This document shows, piece after piece, positions 29,376-39,461 of a stretch of 64,000 bases of DNA; the stretch's first letter is position 1; every line of letters begins with the position of its first letter. Source of the DNA: Oscillospiraceae bacterium (GTDB taxonomy: Bacteria > Bacillota > Clostridia > Oscillospirales > CAG-272); contig SVRS01000006.1 in the NCBI GenBank assembly GCA_015064695.1, positions 1 to 64,000 on the forward strand. The letters run 5' to 3'. The translations under genes and the position numbers were made by a program. A model generated the notes under the pieces. The model had not been told where the DNA came from. It did not search any database and saw nothing but the letters and a program-made list of their open reading frames with translations.

Positions 29376-29457
29376 AAGGGGAAACACCTAAACGTTGTTG
29401 CCATCGACACAAGTCGATGTGTTTCGGAGGTTCGGGTATTTCCCCTTGCGTTTTTAT
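29376..29457 (+). terminator. Long two-tier hairpin downstream of greA
   Basis: Outer CAAGGGGAAA.ACC / GGT.TTTCCCCTTG, inner CATCGACacaaGTCGATG, then cgttttt. Confidence 0.65.
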
Positions 29458-29487
29458 GCCACAATTTCGGTTTGAAAGGACTCATGT

Positions 29488-30285
29488 ATGCCTGAAAATA
29501 AGTATAATCAGCAAAACCATTCAGAATCGCCCCCGCCGAATGACAAATTGGAGGCAGGCGATATCGTCGCCGCCAGCCCCGCCCTGCGTTGGCTGGATAA
29601 CTTTTGGTACCATTATAAGTGGACCTTCATCATCGTTGTCTTTTTCATTTTTATCGGCATCGTATGCCTTGTTCAGTTTCTAACCCGGCCAAGCTACGAT
29701 ACGTCCCTCGTGTACGCCGCCGCATACCGTATGAACAATGAGGAGCGGGCGGAATTCGAGGATCTCTTGAACCGTTTTTGCCCGTCAGATTTCAACGAAG
29801 ACGACGAAAAGAGGGTCAATCTGGTCGTGTATCAGATTTACTCTGAGGCTGAATATGAATCCGAATCCGAAGCCTACGCCGCAGAAACCAACGAAGACGG
29901 AGAGCCGAACGCATTCCATATCAACCGTCAATATAACTCCGACGAATATAAAAATCTGAACAGCTATACACTGACGGGTGAAACCTCCGTATATATTCTG
30001 AGCCCTTACCTGTATGGGACGTTGATGGAATCCGAGCGTTTAAAGCCCCTTTCGGAGATTTATACGGACGGAAATCTTCCCCAAGGCGCCATGGCCGACG
30101 GCTTCGGTATCCGGCTTTCCGAAACCGACTTCTACAAGTATAACCCCGCCGCGCAGGTATTGCCCGAAAACGCCATCATCTGCCTCCACAGACCGACACT
30201 GGCCGGTAGAGGAAAGAACGCGGAGCTTTATGCAGATGACGTGGCGTTCTTTAAGGCCATCGTGGATTTCAACGTAAAAGAGTAA
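29488..30285 (+). CDS. Hypothetical single-TM protein
   Basis: ORF with one strong TM (FIIVVFFIFIGIVCLVQFL) and acidic extracytoplasmic region. Confidence 0.6.
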   Translation: MPENKYNQQNHSESPPPNDKLEAGDIVAASPALRWLDNFWYHYKWTFIIVVFFIFIGIVCLVQFLTRPSYDTSLVYAAAYRMNNEERAEFEDLLNRFCPSDFNEDDEKRVNLVVYQIYSEAEYESESEAYAAETNEDGEPNAFHINRQYNSDEYKNLNSYTLTGETSVYILSPYLYGTLMESERLKPLSEIYTDGNLPQGAMADGFGIRLSETDFYKYNPAAQVLPENAIICLHRPTLAGRGKNAELYADDVAFFKAIVDFNVKE

Positions 30286-30324
30286 CGTTACATATAATTT
30301 CGTTCGAAAAAGGAAATCCATGCT

Positions 30325-31272
30325 ATGAAAACAAAAATTCTTGCTACGGTTATGCTCTTCCTTACAGCCATGATCTGGGGCTTTGCCTTCGTGGCACAAG
30401 TCTTGGGAAGCGATCACGTAGAGCCCTTTACCTTTAACGGAATCCGTTTTATGCTGGGGGCGATCTCCCTCATCCCTGTGTACAGCATATTTGAAAAGGA
30501 GCAGGAGTTGACCTCAGCACAACGTAAGGAACGCCACAAGCATACCCTCCTGCCCGCCTTGTGTGCCGGCTCCTGTCTGTTTATCGCCGCCGCTCTTCAG
30601 CAATTTGGAGCAGCCTTGACTCGTGACCCCGGAAAGGGAGGCTTCATTACGGGCCTTTACACCGTTCTGACTCCCGTGTTCTATTTCCTGATTTTTCGCA
30701 AGAAATCGGGATGGAACGTCTGGCTCGCCTGTATTTTAGCCACACTTGGTCTCTATATGCTCTGCATACGCGAGGGGGAGGGCCTCTCCTTCGGCGTCGG
30801 TGAGCTACTGCTTCTGCTGGGAGCCTTTTTCTGGGCGGGACACATCCTGGTGGTGGATCACTTCATCGACCATATCAGCCCCCTGCGCTTTTCCTCCTGG
30901 CAGTTCTTCGTCAGCGGCGCCTTGGGTCTCATCGCAGCCGTGATCTTCGAGAACATCACGTGGGCAGGCATATGGGCTGCTAAATGGGCAATCCTCTTCT
31001 GCGGGATCTTGTCTGTGGGCGTGGCATATACCTTCCAGGTGTTCGCGCAAAAACGCTACGAGCCTACCTACGCCGCCATCATCTTCTCCACTGAATCGGT
31101 CTTCGCCGCCATCGGCGGAGTCCTTTGGAATCTAATCACCCCCGAAAATCTCCACGTTCAACAGGAGCTGCGCCCCATCGGATACCTGGGATGTTTGATT
31201 ATTTTCGCAGGCATCGTGATCTCGCAAATTCAATTTCCGAGGAAGCAAGCTTCTCCTGAGCAACAAAACTGA
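30325..31272 (+). CDS. DMT/EamA-family transporter
   Basis: LFLTAMIWGFAFVAQVLG..FTFNGIRFMLG, ten hydrophobic segments, ESVFAAIGGVLW. Confidence 0.85.
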   Translation: MKTKILATVMLFLTAMIWGFAFVAQVLGSDHVEPFTFNGIRFMLGAISLIPVYSIFEKEQELTSAQRKERHKHTLLPALCAGSCLFIAAALQQFGAALTRDPGKGGFITGLYTVLTPVFYFLIFRKKSGWNVWLACILATLGLYMLCIREGEGLSFGVGELLLLLGAFFWAGHILVVDHFIDHISPLRFSSWQFFVSGALGLIAAVIFENITWAGIWAAKWAILFCGILSVGVAYTFQVFAQKRYEPTYAAIIFSTESVFAAIGGVLWNLITPENLHVQQELRPIGYLGCLIIFAGIVISQIQFPRKQASPEQQN

Positions 31273-31298
31273 CATGCTTATCAAGAAAGGACACTACC

Positions 31299-32216
31299 AT
31301 GGCACAAAAGAAAAGAAGATACAGTAAAAAGAAGCAGAAAATGATTACAAGCGTCATTTCCTTTGTCGTAGTCATCATACTTGCAATCCTGGGCGTTTTG
31401 TTTGGAAAAGATGCCTTGAACAAGCCTAAGCCTGTCATCGAACCGGTCAGCGGCAACGAGGTTCAGTTCCATTTTATCGACGTAGGTCAAGGCGATGCCG
31501 CTTTGATACGCACCGCGCAGGGTGACATATTGATTGATGCCAGCACCGGTGACGCAGAGGACGATCTGAAGGCTTACCTGGATCAATTGGGGGTTGACGA
31601 TATCGAATACGCCGTATTCACTCATCCCCATGAGGATCACATCGGCGGCGCCGACATGGTTATTCAGAACTATAACGTAAAACGAGTCGTTATACCGAAC
31701 AAAACCCATACGTCAAAAACCTACGAGCGTATGATGGATGCCATCGAGCAGAAAAACTGCGAGGTGATCCTGTCCGAGCCCGAAAAGGTATTCAAGATGG
31801 GCGAATTATCCTGCACCATCCTGGCTCCCATCGGTTCTTCCTATAAAGAAATGAATGATTACAGCATCGTGCTTCGCGTGGATTACGGCGAGACCTCTGT
31901 GTTGTTCACAGGCGATGCCGAAATTCTTTCCGAGAACGAAATGCTGGATCGCTTCGGCTCCGCTAAGGGCGGCATGCTGGACTGCGATCTGATCAAGGTT
32001 GGACATCACGGATCGGACACCTCCTCCGGCGAGGCGTTTCTGAAGGCCGTGACGCCTGTCTACGGCGTGATCTCCTGCGGCGCCGGCAACTCCTACGGTC
32101 ATCCCATTCAGTCCGTCCTGAAGCGATATGAGACTCTAGGCATAACCCTCTACCGCACAGACCTGGAGGGAAGCATCGTATTTACATCCACCGGCGGAGA
32201 ACCGACGAAGAAATAA
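31299..32216 (+). CDS. ComEC/Rec2-like metallo-beta-lactamase-fold hydrolase, membrane anchored
   Basis: FIDVGQGDAALI, FTHPHEDHIGG, LFTGDAE, LIKVGHHGSDTSS. Confidence 0.9.
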   Translation: MAQKKRRYSKKKQKMITSVISFVVVIILAILGVLFGKDALNKPKPVIEPVSGNEVQFHFIDVGQGDAALIRTAQGDILIDASTGDAEDDLKAYLDQLGVDDIEYAVFTHPHEDHIGGADMVIQNYNVKRVVIPNKTHTSKTYERMMDAIEQKNCEVILSEPEKVFKMGELSCTILAPIGSSYKEMNDYSIVLRVDYGETSVLFTGDAEILSENEMLDRFGSAKGGMLDCDLIKVGHHGSDTSSGEAFLKAVTPVYGVISCGAGNSYGHPIQSVLKRYETLGITLYRTDLEGSIVFTSTGGEPTKK

Positions 32217-32369
32217 AAAATTCTTCATCTCAAGCAATTGGAGAAATTATTTCATGATTTTCCGAAAAAAATTTGTTTTTCGGAAAGATATTGAAAGAAA
32301 CAGTGTCATATAGATTGAGCCCGCTTATTTCCAGGCGGGCTCAATTACATAACAGGAAAGGAATCTTTT

Positions 32370-33848
32370 ATGAAAACCAACGCAAAATCTCTAACCATTT
32401 TAGGCTTATCCATTCTATTATCCGCATCTCTTTTGACGGTTTCCTGCAACAAAAAGAAACCGGATCCGACCGATACGGAAAATACCGCCGTAACCCGGGA
32501 CGAATCGGACACGAGGGATTCCGCCAACGAAAAGCAGACCCTTACCCAAACCGAGTCGGAAAACCCGTCGGATCCTCCTAGTGAGACCGACACAGGCGAT
32601 AATATAAATTCGCTGACGATTGCAGAAATCCGAGATATGCTCCGGGGAGCCTTTGATGCCGATATAATCGCGACCTCCCGTTCGATGATGATCATAACAT
32701 ACTTCAACGGCGAAGTCATTCAGAAAACCAGCATGATTGACAATGGTCATGATTTTCACTGTTCCTCTATTATAGGACAGGGAACGGAAGCGATTACGGT
32801 TCTGAATGATACTGTATACTACTATATATCCTATGACGACGGCTCTTCTGTAGAAAAGGAGGCATACATCGTCTCTGCAACAAGTGATCAGCTTCTGGAG
32901 CTTCACGATATGTATCTCGGAGAAGATGTCGAATCGGATGCCGATTTTTATGAGGCTTTGCTGACTTCAGATTGGAGCGGCTCTCGCCGGGATGACGGAT
33001 CGGTTGTCGTAACTTCGGCGATACTGGATGATGAACTGACCGAGGAATGGTTGGGCATTGAAGATGCCAAGGCTCATCTTGAAATCACCCTGTCATCAGA
33101 AGGACTCATGACCTTGATGAACCTCACGGTTGATGCAGAAATTGACATGACCATTGAATCCTCCATTGACTATACAGTCCCTGTTATTACGGCACCGACA
33201 GACCTTTCCGACTATACCGAAGCAACCTTTGAGGAGGTTTTCTACGGAATAGCACCGATCGATCCCGAAATAGCCGCAAGCATCGGTCTGCCTCTTGATG
33301 GTGATCAATACGTGATTGGCGCGCCCGATTCGACATATGATCTTGAGGCTCAATATGATCATCTATATGAATACGCTGCGGAATATATGGGAAAAACCTT
33401 TATTCTGTATGGCTACATCGGAACAGATGATTTGAGCGATGGCGATCTGATTATTTATTTCTCTGACTATATGTATTTCTACGTATCCTTTGACAGTATG
33501 AACGCCCCTGCAGACGGCGCATACGTCAAGCTGACTGCCACGTTCGACGAGACAACGGAAGTCATCGAGGGCTATGAGTTTACATATTACGTTATGACCG
33601 CTGTATCGTGGGAACAGACCAACGCTGTCATGTACGTCGATTCCGATGTTCTGACCGTTCGTTCCACCCCTGATGCCCAGGTACAAAACAATGTTGTCGG
33701 ATATCTTATGGGCGGTGATCGGGTAGAGATTCTGGAAACAGGATACGGAGAAAACGGTATGTGGTACAAAATTCTGTATACGGCTGACGGTTATACCGGC
33801 GAGGCTTACGCAAATGCCCAGTACCTTTCTTTAACACCTCCCCTCTGA
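32370..33848 (+). CDS. Lipoprotein with C-terminal SH3-like (SH3b) domain
   Basis: LLTVSCNKK lipobox; YVDSDVLTVRSTPDAQVQNNVVGYLMGGDRVEILETGYGENGMWYKIL. Confidence 0.7.
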   Translation: MKTNAKSLTILGLSILLSASLLTVSCNKKKPDPTDTENTAVTRDESDTRDSANEKQTLTQTESENPSDPPSETDTGDNINSLTIAEIRDMLRGAFDADIIATSRSMMIITYFNGEVIQKTSMIDNGHDFHCSSIIGQGTEAITVLNDTVYYYISYDDGSSVEKEAYIVSATSDQLLELHDMYLGEDVESDADFYEALLTSDWSGSRRDDGSVVVTSAILDDELTEEWLGIEDAKAHLEITLSSEGLMTLMNLTVDAEIDMTIESSIDYTVPVITAPTDLSDYTEATFEEVFYGIAPIDPEIAASIGLPLDGDQYVIGAPDSTYDLEAQYDHLYEYAAEYMGKTFILYGYIGTDDLSDGDLIIYFSDYMYFYVSFDSMNAPADGAYVKLTATFDETTEVIEGYEFTYYVMTAVSWEQTNAVMYVDSDVLTVRSTPDAQVQNNVVGYLMGGDRVEILETGYGENGMWYKILYTADGYTGEAYANAQYLSLTPPL

Positions 33849-33901
33849 AGATCGACCGATTAAAAATTTTCTTATCGACAGAAGAAATTTTTGAAACCCT
33901 A

Positions 33902-33930
33902 TTGACAATCTCTTGATTGTGTGGTATAAT
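33902..33930 (+). promoter_or_regulatory. Consensus promoter TTGACA-N17-TATAAT upstream of NfeD/SPFH pair
   Basis: Exact hexamers and spacing. Confidence 0.8.
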
Positions 33931-33994
33931 CTATACAAGGTTCAAACAGGGTGACGATGTTACCAGAATGCAATCATGAAAGGAGGTATACCAC

Positions 33995-34507
33995 ATGCTT
34001 TTCAGTACCGTTGTTCCCGCGCACCTGCAAAATTCCCCTTTATTCCTGGCTTTTGAATGGAAGTCGCTCCTTCTCCCGATTCTTTGGTTTTCGGTGTTTG
34101 TGCTGACGTTGATCATAGAAAGCCAAACCGCCGACTTGGTTTCGATTTGGTTTGCACCGGGCGCTTTTGTGGCCATGATCCTGGCATTCTGCAACGTATC
34201 CGTCGCGATTCAAATTATTGTATTCGTGTCCATAACCGTTGTAGGTCTGCTTTTGGCCTTTACCATCCTTCGCCCTCGTATGAAGGCAAAAAATCAAATT
34301 GTAAAAACCAATGCCGATTCCCTCGAGGGAAAGCTTGCAATCGTGGAAGAGGACATCGACAATGCTACGGCAACCGGCGTTGTCAAGGTGAACGGTCAAC
34401 TATGGACCGCGCGAATGATCGACCCTGCCAGCAAGCCTATCAAGGGCGAGTGGGTGGAAATCGTTCGCGTCGAAGGTGCTAAACTGATCTGCAGACTCCA
34501 ACACTGA
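33995..34507 (+). CDS. NfeD-family membrane protein
   Basis: TM segments followed by OB-like region ending WTARMIDPASKPIKGEWVEIVRVEGAKLICR; adjacent SPFH gene. Confidence 0.8.
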   Translation: MLFSTVVPAHLQNSPLFLAFEWKSLLLPILWFSVFVLTLIIESQTADLVSIWFAPGAFVAMILAFCNVSVAIQIIVFVSITVVGLLLAFTILRPRMKAKNQIVKTNADSLEGKLAIVEEDIDNATATGVVKVNGQLWTARMIDPASKPIKGEWVEIVRVEGAKLICRLQH

Positions 34508-34572
34508 AGCATTTCCCAACAATTCATCGCAAAGATGCTCGTACATAAGTCGAGTATCGGAAAGGACAAATC

Positions 34573-35610
34573 ATGATGACTGTTCAATCCCTGACCGCAG
34601 TAATGGCCGTGTCGATGCCCTTGGTAATCGCCATTGTCGTAGTCGTTGCTATTCTTGCCATTATCGTAATTTCCAACATTCACATCGTCCCGCAAGGTAA
34701 GGCCTTCGTCATCGAGCATCTAGGCTCCTATCGTAAGACCTGGCAGACCGGTGGAATCAAATTCACCATTCCGTTTTTACAAAAGGTGTCCAAAAAGATC
34801 AACCTGATGGAACAGGTAGCAGATTTCCCGCCTCAGCCCGTGATTACCAAGGATAACGTGCGTATGCAGATCGACACCGTCGTATTCTTCCAGATTACCG
34901 ATTGTAAGCTATATGCCTACGGTCATACTACCCCCATGACTGCAATCGAAAATTTGACCTCCACCACCCTGCGTAATATTATCGGTGAGCTGGAGTTGGA
35001 TGCTACCTTGACCTCTCGCGATCTCATCAATACACAAATGCGCGCGATCCTGGACGAAGCCACCGATCCCTGGGGAATCAAGGTTACCCGCGTAGAGCTG
35101 AAAAATATCATTCCTCCCAAGGAAATCCAGGATGCCATGGAAAAGCAGATGAAGGCGGAGCGCGAGCGCCGCGAATCGATCCTTCGTGCAGAAGGCGAAA
35201 AGAAATCTGCCATTCTCGTGGCAGAAGGTCAGAAGGAAGCCGCTATTCTGAAGGCTGAGGCCGAAAAGCAGGCCGCCATTCTGAAGGCTGAGGCATTGAA
35301 AGAAGCCGCTATCCGTGAAGCAGAGGGCGAAGCTGAAGCTATTCGCAAGGTGCAGGAGGCTACTGCCGCCGGTATCCGTATGATCAACGAGTCCAATCCC
35401 TCCGAGGCTGTGCTGACCATCAAGAGCCTGGAGGCTCTTCAGAAGGTTGCAGATGGCCAGGCTACCAAGATCATTATCCCGTCGGATATTCAGAACATGG
35501 CCGGTCTTATCACCAGCATAAAGGAAATTGCCGCTGATACTCCTGTGCAAAAGCCTGCCACCTCCAAAAAGCCTGCTCCCAAAAGCACCGACACTTCCAA
35601 CGCAAAGTAA
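34573..35610 (+). CDS. SPFH/Band-7 family protein (QmcA-like)
   Basis: IVPQGKAFVIEHLGSYRKTWQTGGIKFTIPF, DNVRMQIDTVVFFQI, Ala/Glu coiled coil. Confidence 0.92.
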   Translation: MMTVQSLTAVMAVSMPLVIAIVVVVAILAIIVISNIHIVPQGKAFVIEHLGSYRKTWQTGGIKFTIPFLQKVSKKINLMEQVADFPPQPVITKDNVRMQIDTVVFFQITDCKLYAYGHTTPMTAIENLTSTTLRNIIGELELDATLTSRDLINTQMRAILDEATDPWGIKVTRVELKNIIPPKEIQDAMEKQMKAERERRESILRAEGEKKSAILVAEGQKEAAILKAEAEKQAAILKAEALKEAAIREAEGEAEAIRKVQEATAAGIRMINESNPSEAVLTIKSLEALQKVADGQATKIIIPSDIQNMAGLITSIKEIAADTPVQKPATSKKPAPKSTDTSNAK

Positions 35611-35614
35611 ATAT

Positions 35615-35652
35615 AAAAGGTCTCGGATGCCAAAAGCATCCGAGACCTTTTT
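35615..35652. terminator. Bidirectional terminator between convergent genes
   Basis: AAAAGGTCTCGGATGC-caaaa-GCATCCGAGACCTTTTT. Confidence 0.92.
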
Positions 35653-38600
35653 AGGATTCAAGTGTAATTTCCACAGCATCCCCCAGGGGAATTGAGAAAA
35701 TATACACCTTTGATGGCCGCACACCGTACATTTCCTCTACGGCCGCCGCATATTGCCACAGCTGATCGCGGTGTAATTCCGCCATGCGCCTTTGCAAAAG
35801 GGAACGGTCCTTCCGTTCGTCAGGCGTAATATGATCTGTTTTATAGTCGCACAGCTCGATATGACCGTCCTCAAATATACAAAGAAGATCAATGGAGCCT
35901 TGTACGAACAGGGTTCGATCCTCGACAGCTTGAGCCAACCGCTCGTGTGCCGTCAAGCTACTGAGCGGCACGAAGCGCGCAAAGCGCAATTCTCGCTCCA
36001 CTCTTTTGGCCGTATGAATATGAGCAAAAAACGAACTACTAAAGAATGCGGATAATTCTGCACGATGTAGGATCTCGGCGGCACGGCTCGTTAAGAAGCC
36101 CAATTCCGTTAAGCGATGAATTTCTTCTTCAATGCCGTTCCTTTGCACGAATCCATAGTCACAGTACTGAAGGAACAAATGCATGGCCGTCCCTTTTTCT
36201 ACAGCCGTAGGTCTCCGATTCTGATTGAGCAACAATTCAAACTCGTTATCATGGTTTGCCATCATCAAGGACAGTGCATGACGAATAGAGTCGGTGCTTT
36301 GCGCATCACACCAAACACCGTCGGATTCACCGATTGGAAGCTTTTCGTCCTTCATGTCCATATCCGTTTCAAAGAAGATACAATCATCCAGCATATTTTT
36401 CTTCATGCGGGAAGCTGAAACCTTCGTGGGAATGCGGCGAAGAATCCTTTCCATTTCCGAGGGAGCCCTGTGGTTTTCTAAAATCGAAGCATAGCGGGAG
36501 ACCAATGCTCCTTCGTCCTCCGAACAGTTGTCCCGCAAATGCATGTATTGCAAGGGCATGTCAGGTGTAATGTCCGCGGCAGATACATACTGCAATTGAA
36601 CGTACCGCCCGATTTCCGGGTGCGCCTCCAATCCCGCCAAAACCCATTTCAGGTAACTGTTGCAGGAAAGTGTTGCGTAACGATCACCTTCACGGAAGGA
36701 CGAGGTTTTTTCGTTGCCGGATCCCACAATATACAACCGCTCTCGCGCGCGGGTCATAGCTACATATAGCACGCGCATCTCCTCCTCGCGCTCGGATAGC
36801 TTGACAGACAAAGCCGACGCTGCGCGAAGTGTCGTATCGATTTTGCCTTGCGTATACCCGATTTCGGTTTCTACCCGTGAGTAGAGCTTCATGGAAACAC
36901 CTGCTCGCTTTTCGAAAATCAAATCAGAGGAATAGGATTTCGCGCTGAAGGCTTGGCCGCAACGAACGATAAAGCATACGGGGAACTCCAAGCCCTTGGA
37001 CTTGTGAATGGTCATGATGGTTACGCGTCCGCCGTCTCCTCCCGTATCAGGAAGCGTCACGTTTTTCGCCGTAGTCAATTTGGATTCGAAGTAGCGCAAG
37101 AAGGAATATAACGACAGGAAAGCTGAGGTACGGCAGGTTCTGGCTGATTCGTATAGATACTGAAATGCCGTCGTTTCGCGGCAAGCACATTTTTCGTCCC
37201 GGCGCAACAACCGAAGTATTCCTGAGGCCGATTGCGTTTCCGCAAGACGTCGGTATTTCTCCAGCCAGATCATGAAATGATTCAATTTCCGGGCCAGATC
37301 TGCATCGGCATCCCCTCTCAAATGATATTCCTCAACTCCGGCATAAAGAGAACGTGACTCCGTAGCACGATCTCCAACGTTACGAACTTCAATCAATTCC
37401 TCCAAGGTCAGCCCCGGAAACGGAGCCCGCAGAACCTCAGAGAGAGGAATATCGTGGTCCGGATTATCGATTACGCGAAGCAGGTTGATCAAATAGGACA
37501 TATCGGATCCGTGAAGAATATCCCGTCCTGCCTCAGCTGCCTCCAGCTCCTCAGATCCGGAGGGAATCCCCAACGTATTCAAGGCCTTTACATAGGCCGA
37601 TAGAGCCGTTTTGTTCCGCATGAGAATAACGATATCCTTGGGCTCAATAAGCTCTCCGTTCGCCTTGACAGTACGTCTGCGTAGAAGAGATGCAATTTCA
37701 TTGGCTACGTAGGTTGCCTCGGCTTCCACGCCGGACAGTTCGCTACCGTCCACAGAAGTAGACACTTCCTCCGAGTTTTTCGTCAAAATGCTTACTTGAA
37801 CAACGGGAGATACATAATCTTCTGTTATGGATTTTTTTCCAAATACCAGATCGTCACCGCTTTGGTATCCAACCGTTTCAGGGCACGCGCGAAGTGCGTG
37901 GCCGCAAACAGCGTTCGTAACACGAATGACAGATTCGTCACATCGGAAATTTTCCGACATGAAAATGCTATTTCCCCGGGTGTCATGGCCGGTCAACTCG
38001 TTGTCAGAAATGGACAACTGGGCAAGCTCTCTACGATATCGGGCAAACACTGACGGGTCCGCTCCTCGGAATCCGTATATACTCTGTTTTATATCCCCCA
38101 CCATGAAGCGGTGATCAACTCCGACCAATCGAAAGATCTCGTCCTGCATTTCATCCACATCCTGGTATTCATCAATGTATACCTCATCAAATCTCTCGCG
38201 AAAATCAAGAGCCATACCGCTGGGGTTTCCGTCACTTCCTCGAAGGAGTGCCAACAAATAGCGACGGTTGTCTGTAAAATCGCAGATGCCACGACTCTTT
38301 TTTTCAGCAAGAATACGGCGGTCATACTCCGACAGTAAATCGTACAGCACGAAGCACATATCCGAGGTTCTTCGCATTTGATCGGATACCTCTTCGGGAG
38401 AATCTGCAAAATATGCCTTTTTGAATGTCTTGATATCATCTACGATCTCGGTTCTTCGTTCCTTGTGCGCAACATAGATCGGGTCTGCTCCCCGCAGACT
38501 TCCTAATCTCTCGTTTTTATAGTCGGAAATCAGTTCGTATGCGTCGACATAGGTGTCTACCTCTGCCAACCGACGGCAGAAGGTCAAATCAGCCGAAAAC

Positions 38601-39394
38601 GCCGAGCTGTATGCCTTTGTTGCGGCCATATCACCATGTATGTCTACCAACGCCGCATCCAGCGCCTCAGTTGCTGAATCGCAAAAATGACGCAACCATT
38701 CCAAAATAATCTTACCGTGAGCCGAAGCAAAGAAATCGCCGTCCGCTTGTTCCTTCAAAAGCTGAGCTTCAATTTTCAATCGCTCAAGCTCCTCGGGAAA
38801 AGATAATAGTCGATTATACAGATTTAGCAGGATGGGAATCAAGTCTGTGTCATTTTTGGATGGAGTCAAGCTATCACACAAATCGGCAAACGGGTTGTAC
38901 CAAAGCAAGGAAAAGGAGGAGGCTTTGCGATGCGGGCTTGCATATTTGAGGTAGAATTCATCGATAATGTCTCCCAACACCCGCTCGCATAACGGCCGAA
39001 GCTCCGCCTCATCCGCGATACGGGATGACGCGGGTAGACCGATCTCCGCAAAATGCGTCTTGACAGGCTCTCGACAAAAGGCATCAATGGTACTGATATG
39101 CGCACTGCTCAGGCCGATTAATTGCCTCTGCAAATGGCGATTCCCGGGATCCCGCGCGATCGCCTCGGTAAGTGCTTTCGAAATACGCTCCCGCAACTCT
39201 GCCGCGGCGGCCCTGGTAAAGGTCACGATGAGCATACGAGACAACTCCAGCGGCGCAACCGGATCCGTCAAACGACGAATGATGCGTTCGGTCAAGGTTG
39301 CCGTCTTACCGGAGCCTGCCGCCGCCGATATCAGCAAGGTTCTTCCGAGAATACTCATGGCGGCGCTTTGCGCAGGTGTCCATTTTCTTTCCAT
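35651..39394 (-). CDS. addA: ATP-dependent helicase/nuclease subunit A (AddA)
   Basis: ISAAAGSGKTATLTERI, VDEYQDVDEMQD, VMTIHKSKGLEFPV, nuclease ELCDYKTDHI. Confidence 0.92.
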   Translation of the reverse strand: MERKWTPAQSAAMSILGRTLLISAAAGSGKTATLTERIIRRLTDPVAPLELSRMLIVTFTRAAAAELRERISKALTEAIARDPGNRHLQRQLIGLSSAHISTIDAFCREPVKTHFAEIGLPASSRIADEAELRPLCERVLGDIIDEFYLKYASPHRKASSFSLLWYNPFADLCDSLTPSKNDTDLIPILLNLYNRLLSFPEELERLKIEAQLLKEQADGDFFASAHGKIILEWLRHFCDSATEALDAALVDIHGDMAATKAYSSAFSADLTFCRRLAEVDTYVDAYELISDYKNERLGSLRGADPIYVAHKERRTEIVDDIKTFKKAYFADSPEEVSDQMRRTSDMCFVLYDLLSEYDRRILAEKKSRGICDFTDNRRYLLALLRGSDGNPSGMALDFRERFDEVYIDEYQDVDEMQDEIFRLVGVDHRFMVGDIKQSIYGFRGADPSVFARYRRELAQLSISDNELTGHDTRGNSIFMSENFRCDESVIRVTNAVCGHALRACPETVGYQSGDDLVFGKKSITEDYVSPVVQVSILTKNSEEVSTSVDGSELSGVEAEATYVANEIASLLRRRTVKANGELIEPKDIVILMRNKTALSAYVKALNTLGIPSGSEELEAAEAGRDILHGSDMSYLINLLRVIDNPDHDIPLSEVLRAPFPGLTLEELIEVRNVGDRATESRSLYAGVEEYHLRGDADADLARKLNHFMIWLEKYRRLAETQSASGILRLLRRDEKCACRETTAFQYLYESARTCRTSAFLSLYSFLRYFESKLTTAKNVTLPDTGGDGGRVTIMTIHKSKGLEFPVCFIVRCGQAFSAKSYSSDLIFEKRAGVSMKLYSRVETEIGYTQGKIDTTLRAASALSVKLSEREEEMRVLYVAMTRARERLYIVGSGNEKTSSFREGDRYATLSCNSYLKWVLAGLEAHPEIGRYVQLQYVSAADITPDMPLQYMHLRDNCSEDEGALVSRYASILENHRAPSEMERILRRIPTKVSASRMKKNMLDDCIFFETDMDMKDEKLPIGESDGVWCDAQSTDSIRHALSLMMANHDNEFELLLNQNRRPTAVEKGTAMHLFLQYCDYGFVQRNGIEEEIHRLTELGFLTSRAAEILHRAELSAFFSSSFFAHIHTAKRVERELRFARFVPLSSLTAHERLAQAVEDRTLFVQGSIDLLCIFEDGHIELCDYKTDHITPDERKDRSLLQRRMAELHRDQLWQYAAAVEEMYGVRPSKVYIFSIPLGDAVEITLES

Positions 39395-39461
39395 TTTATA
39401 ACTCCTTTCCGGTTAATTCCGAATTATATTCAAAGCGGTCAGCCCCATTTTTCAAGGGATC

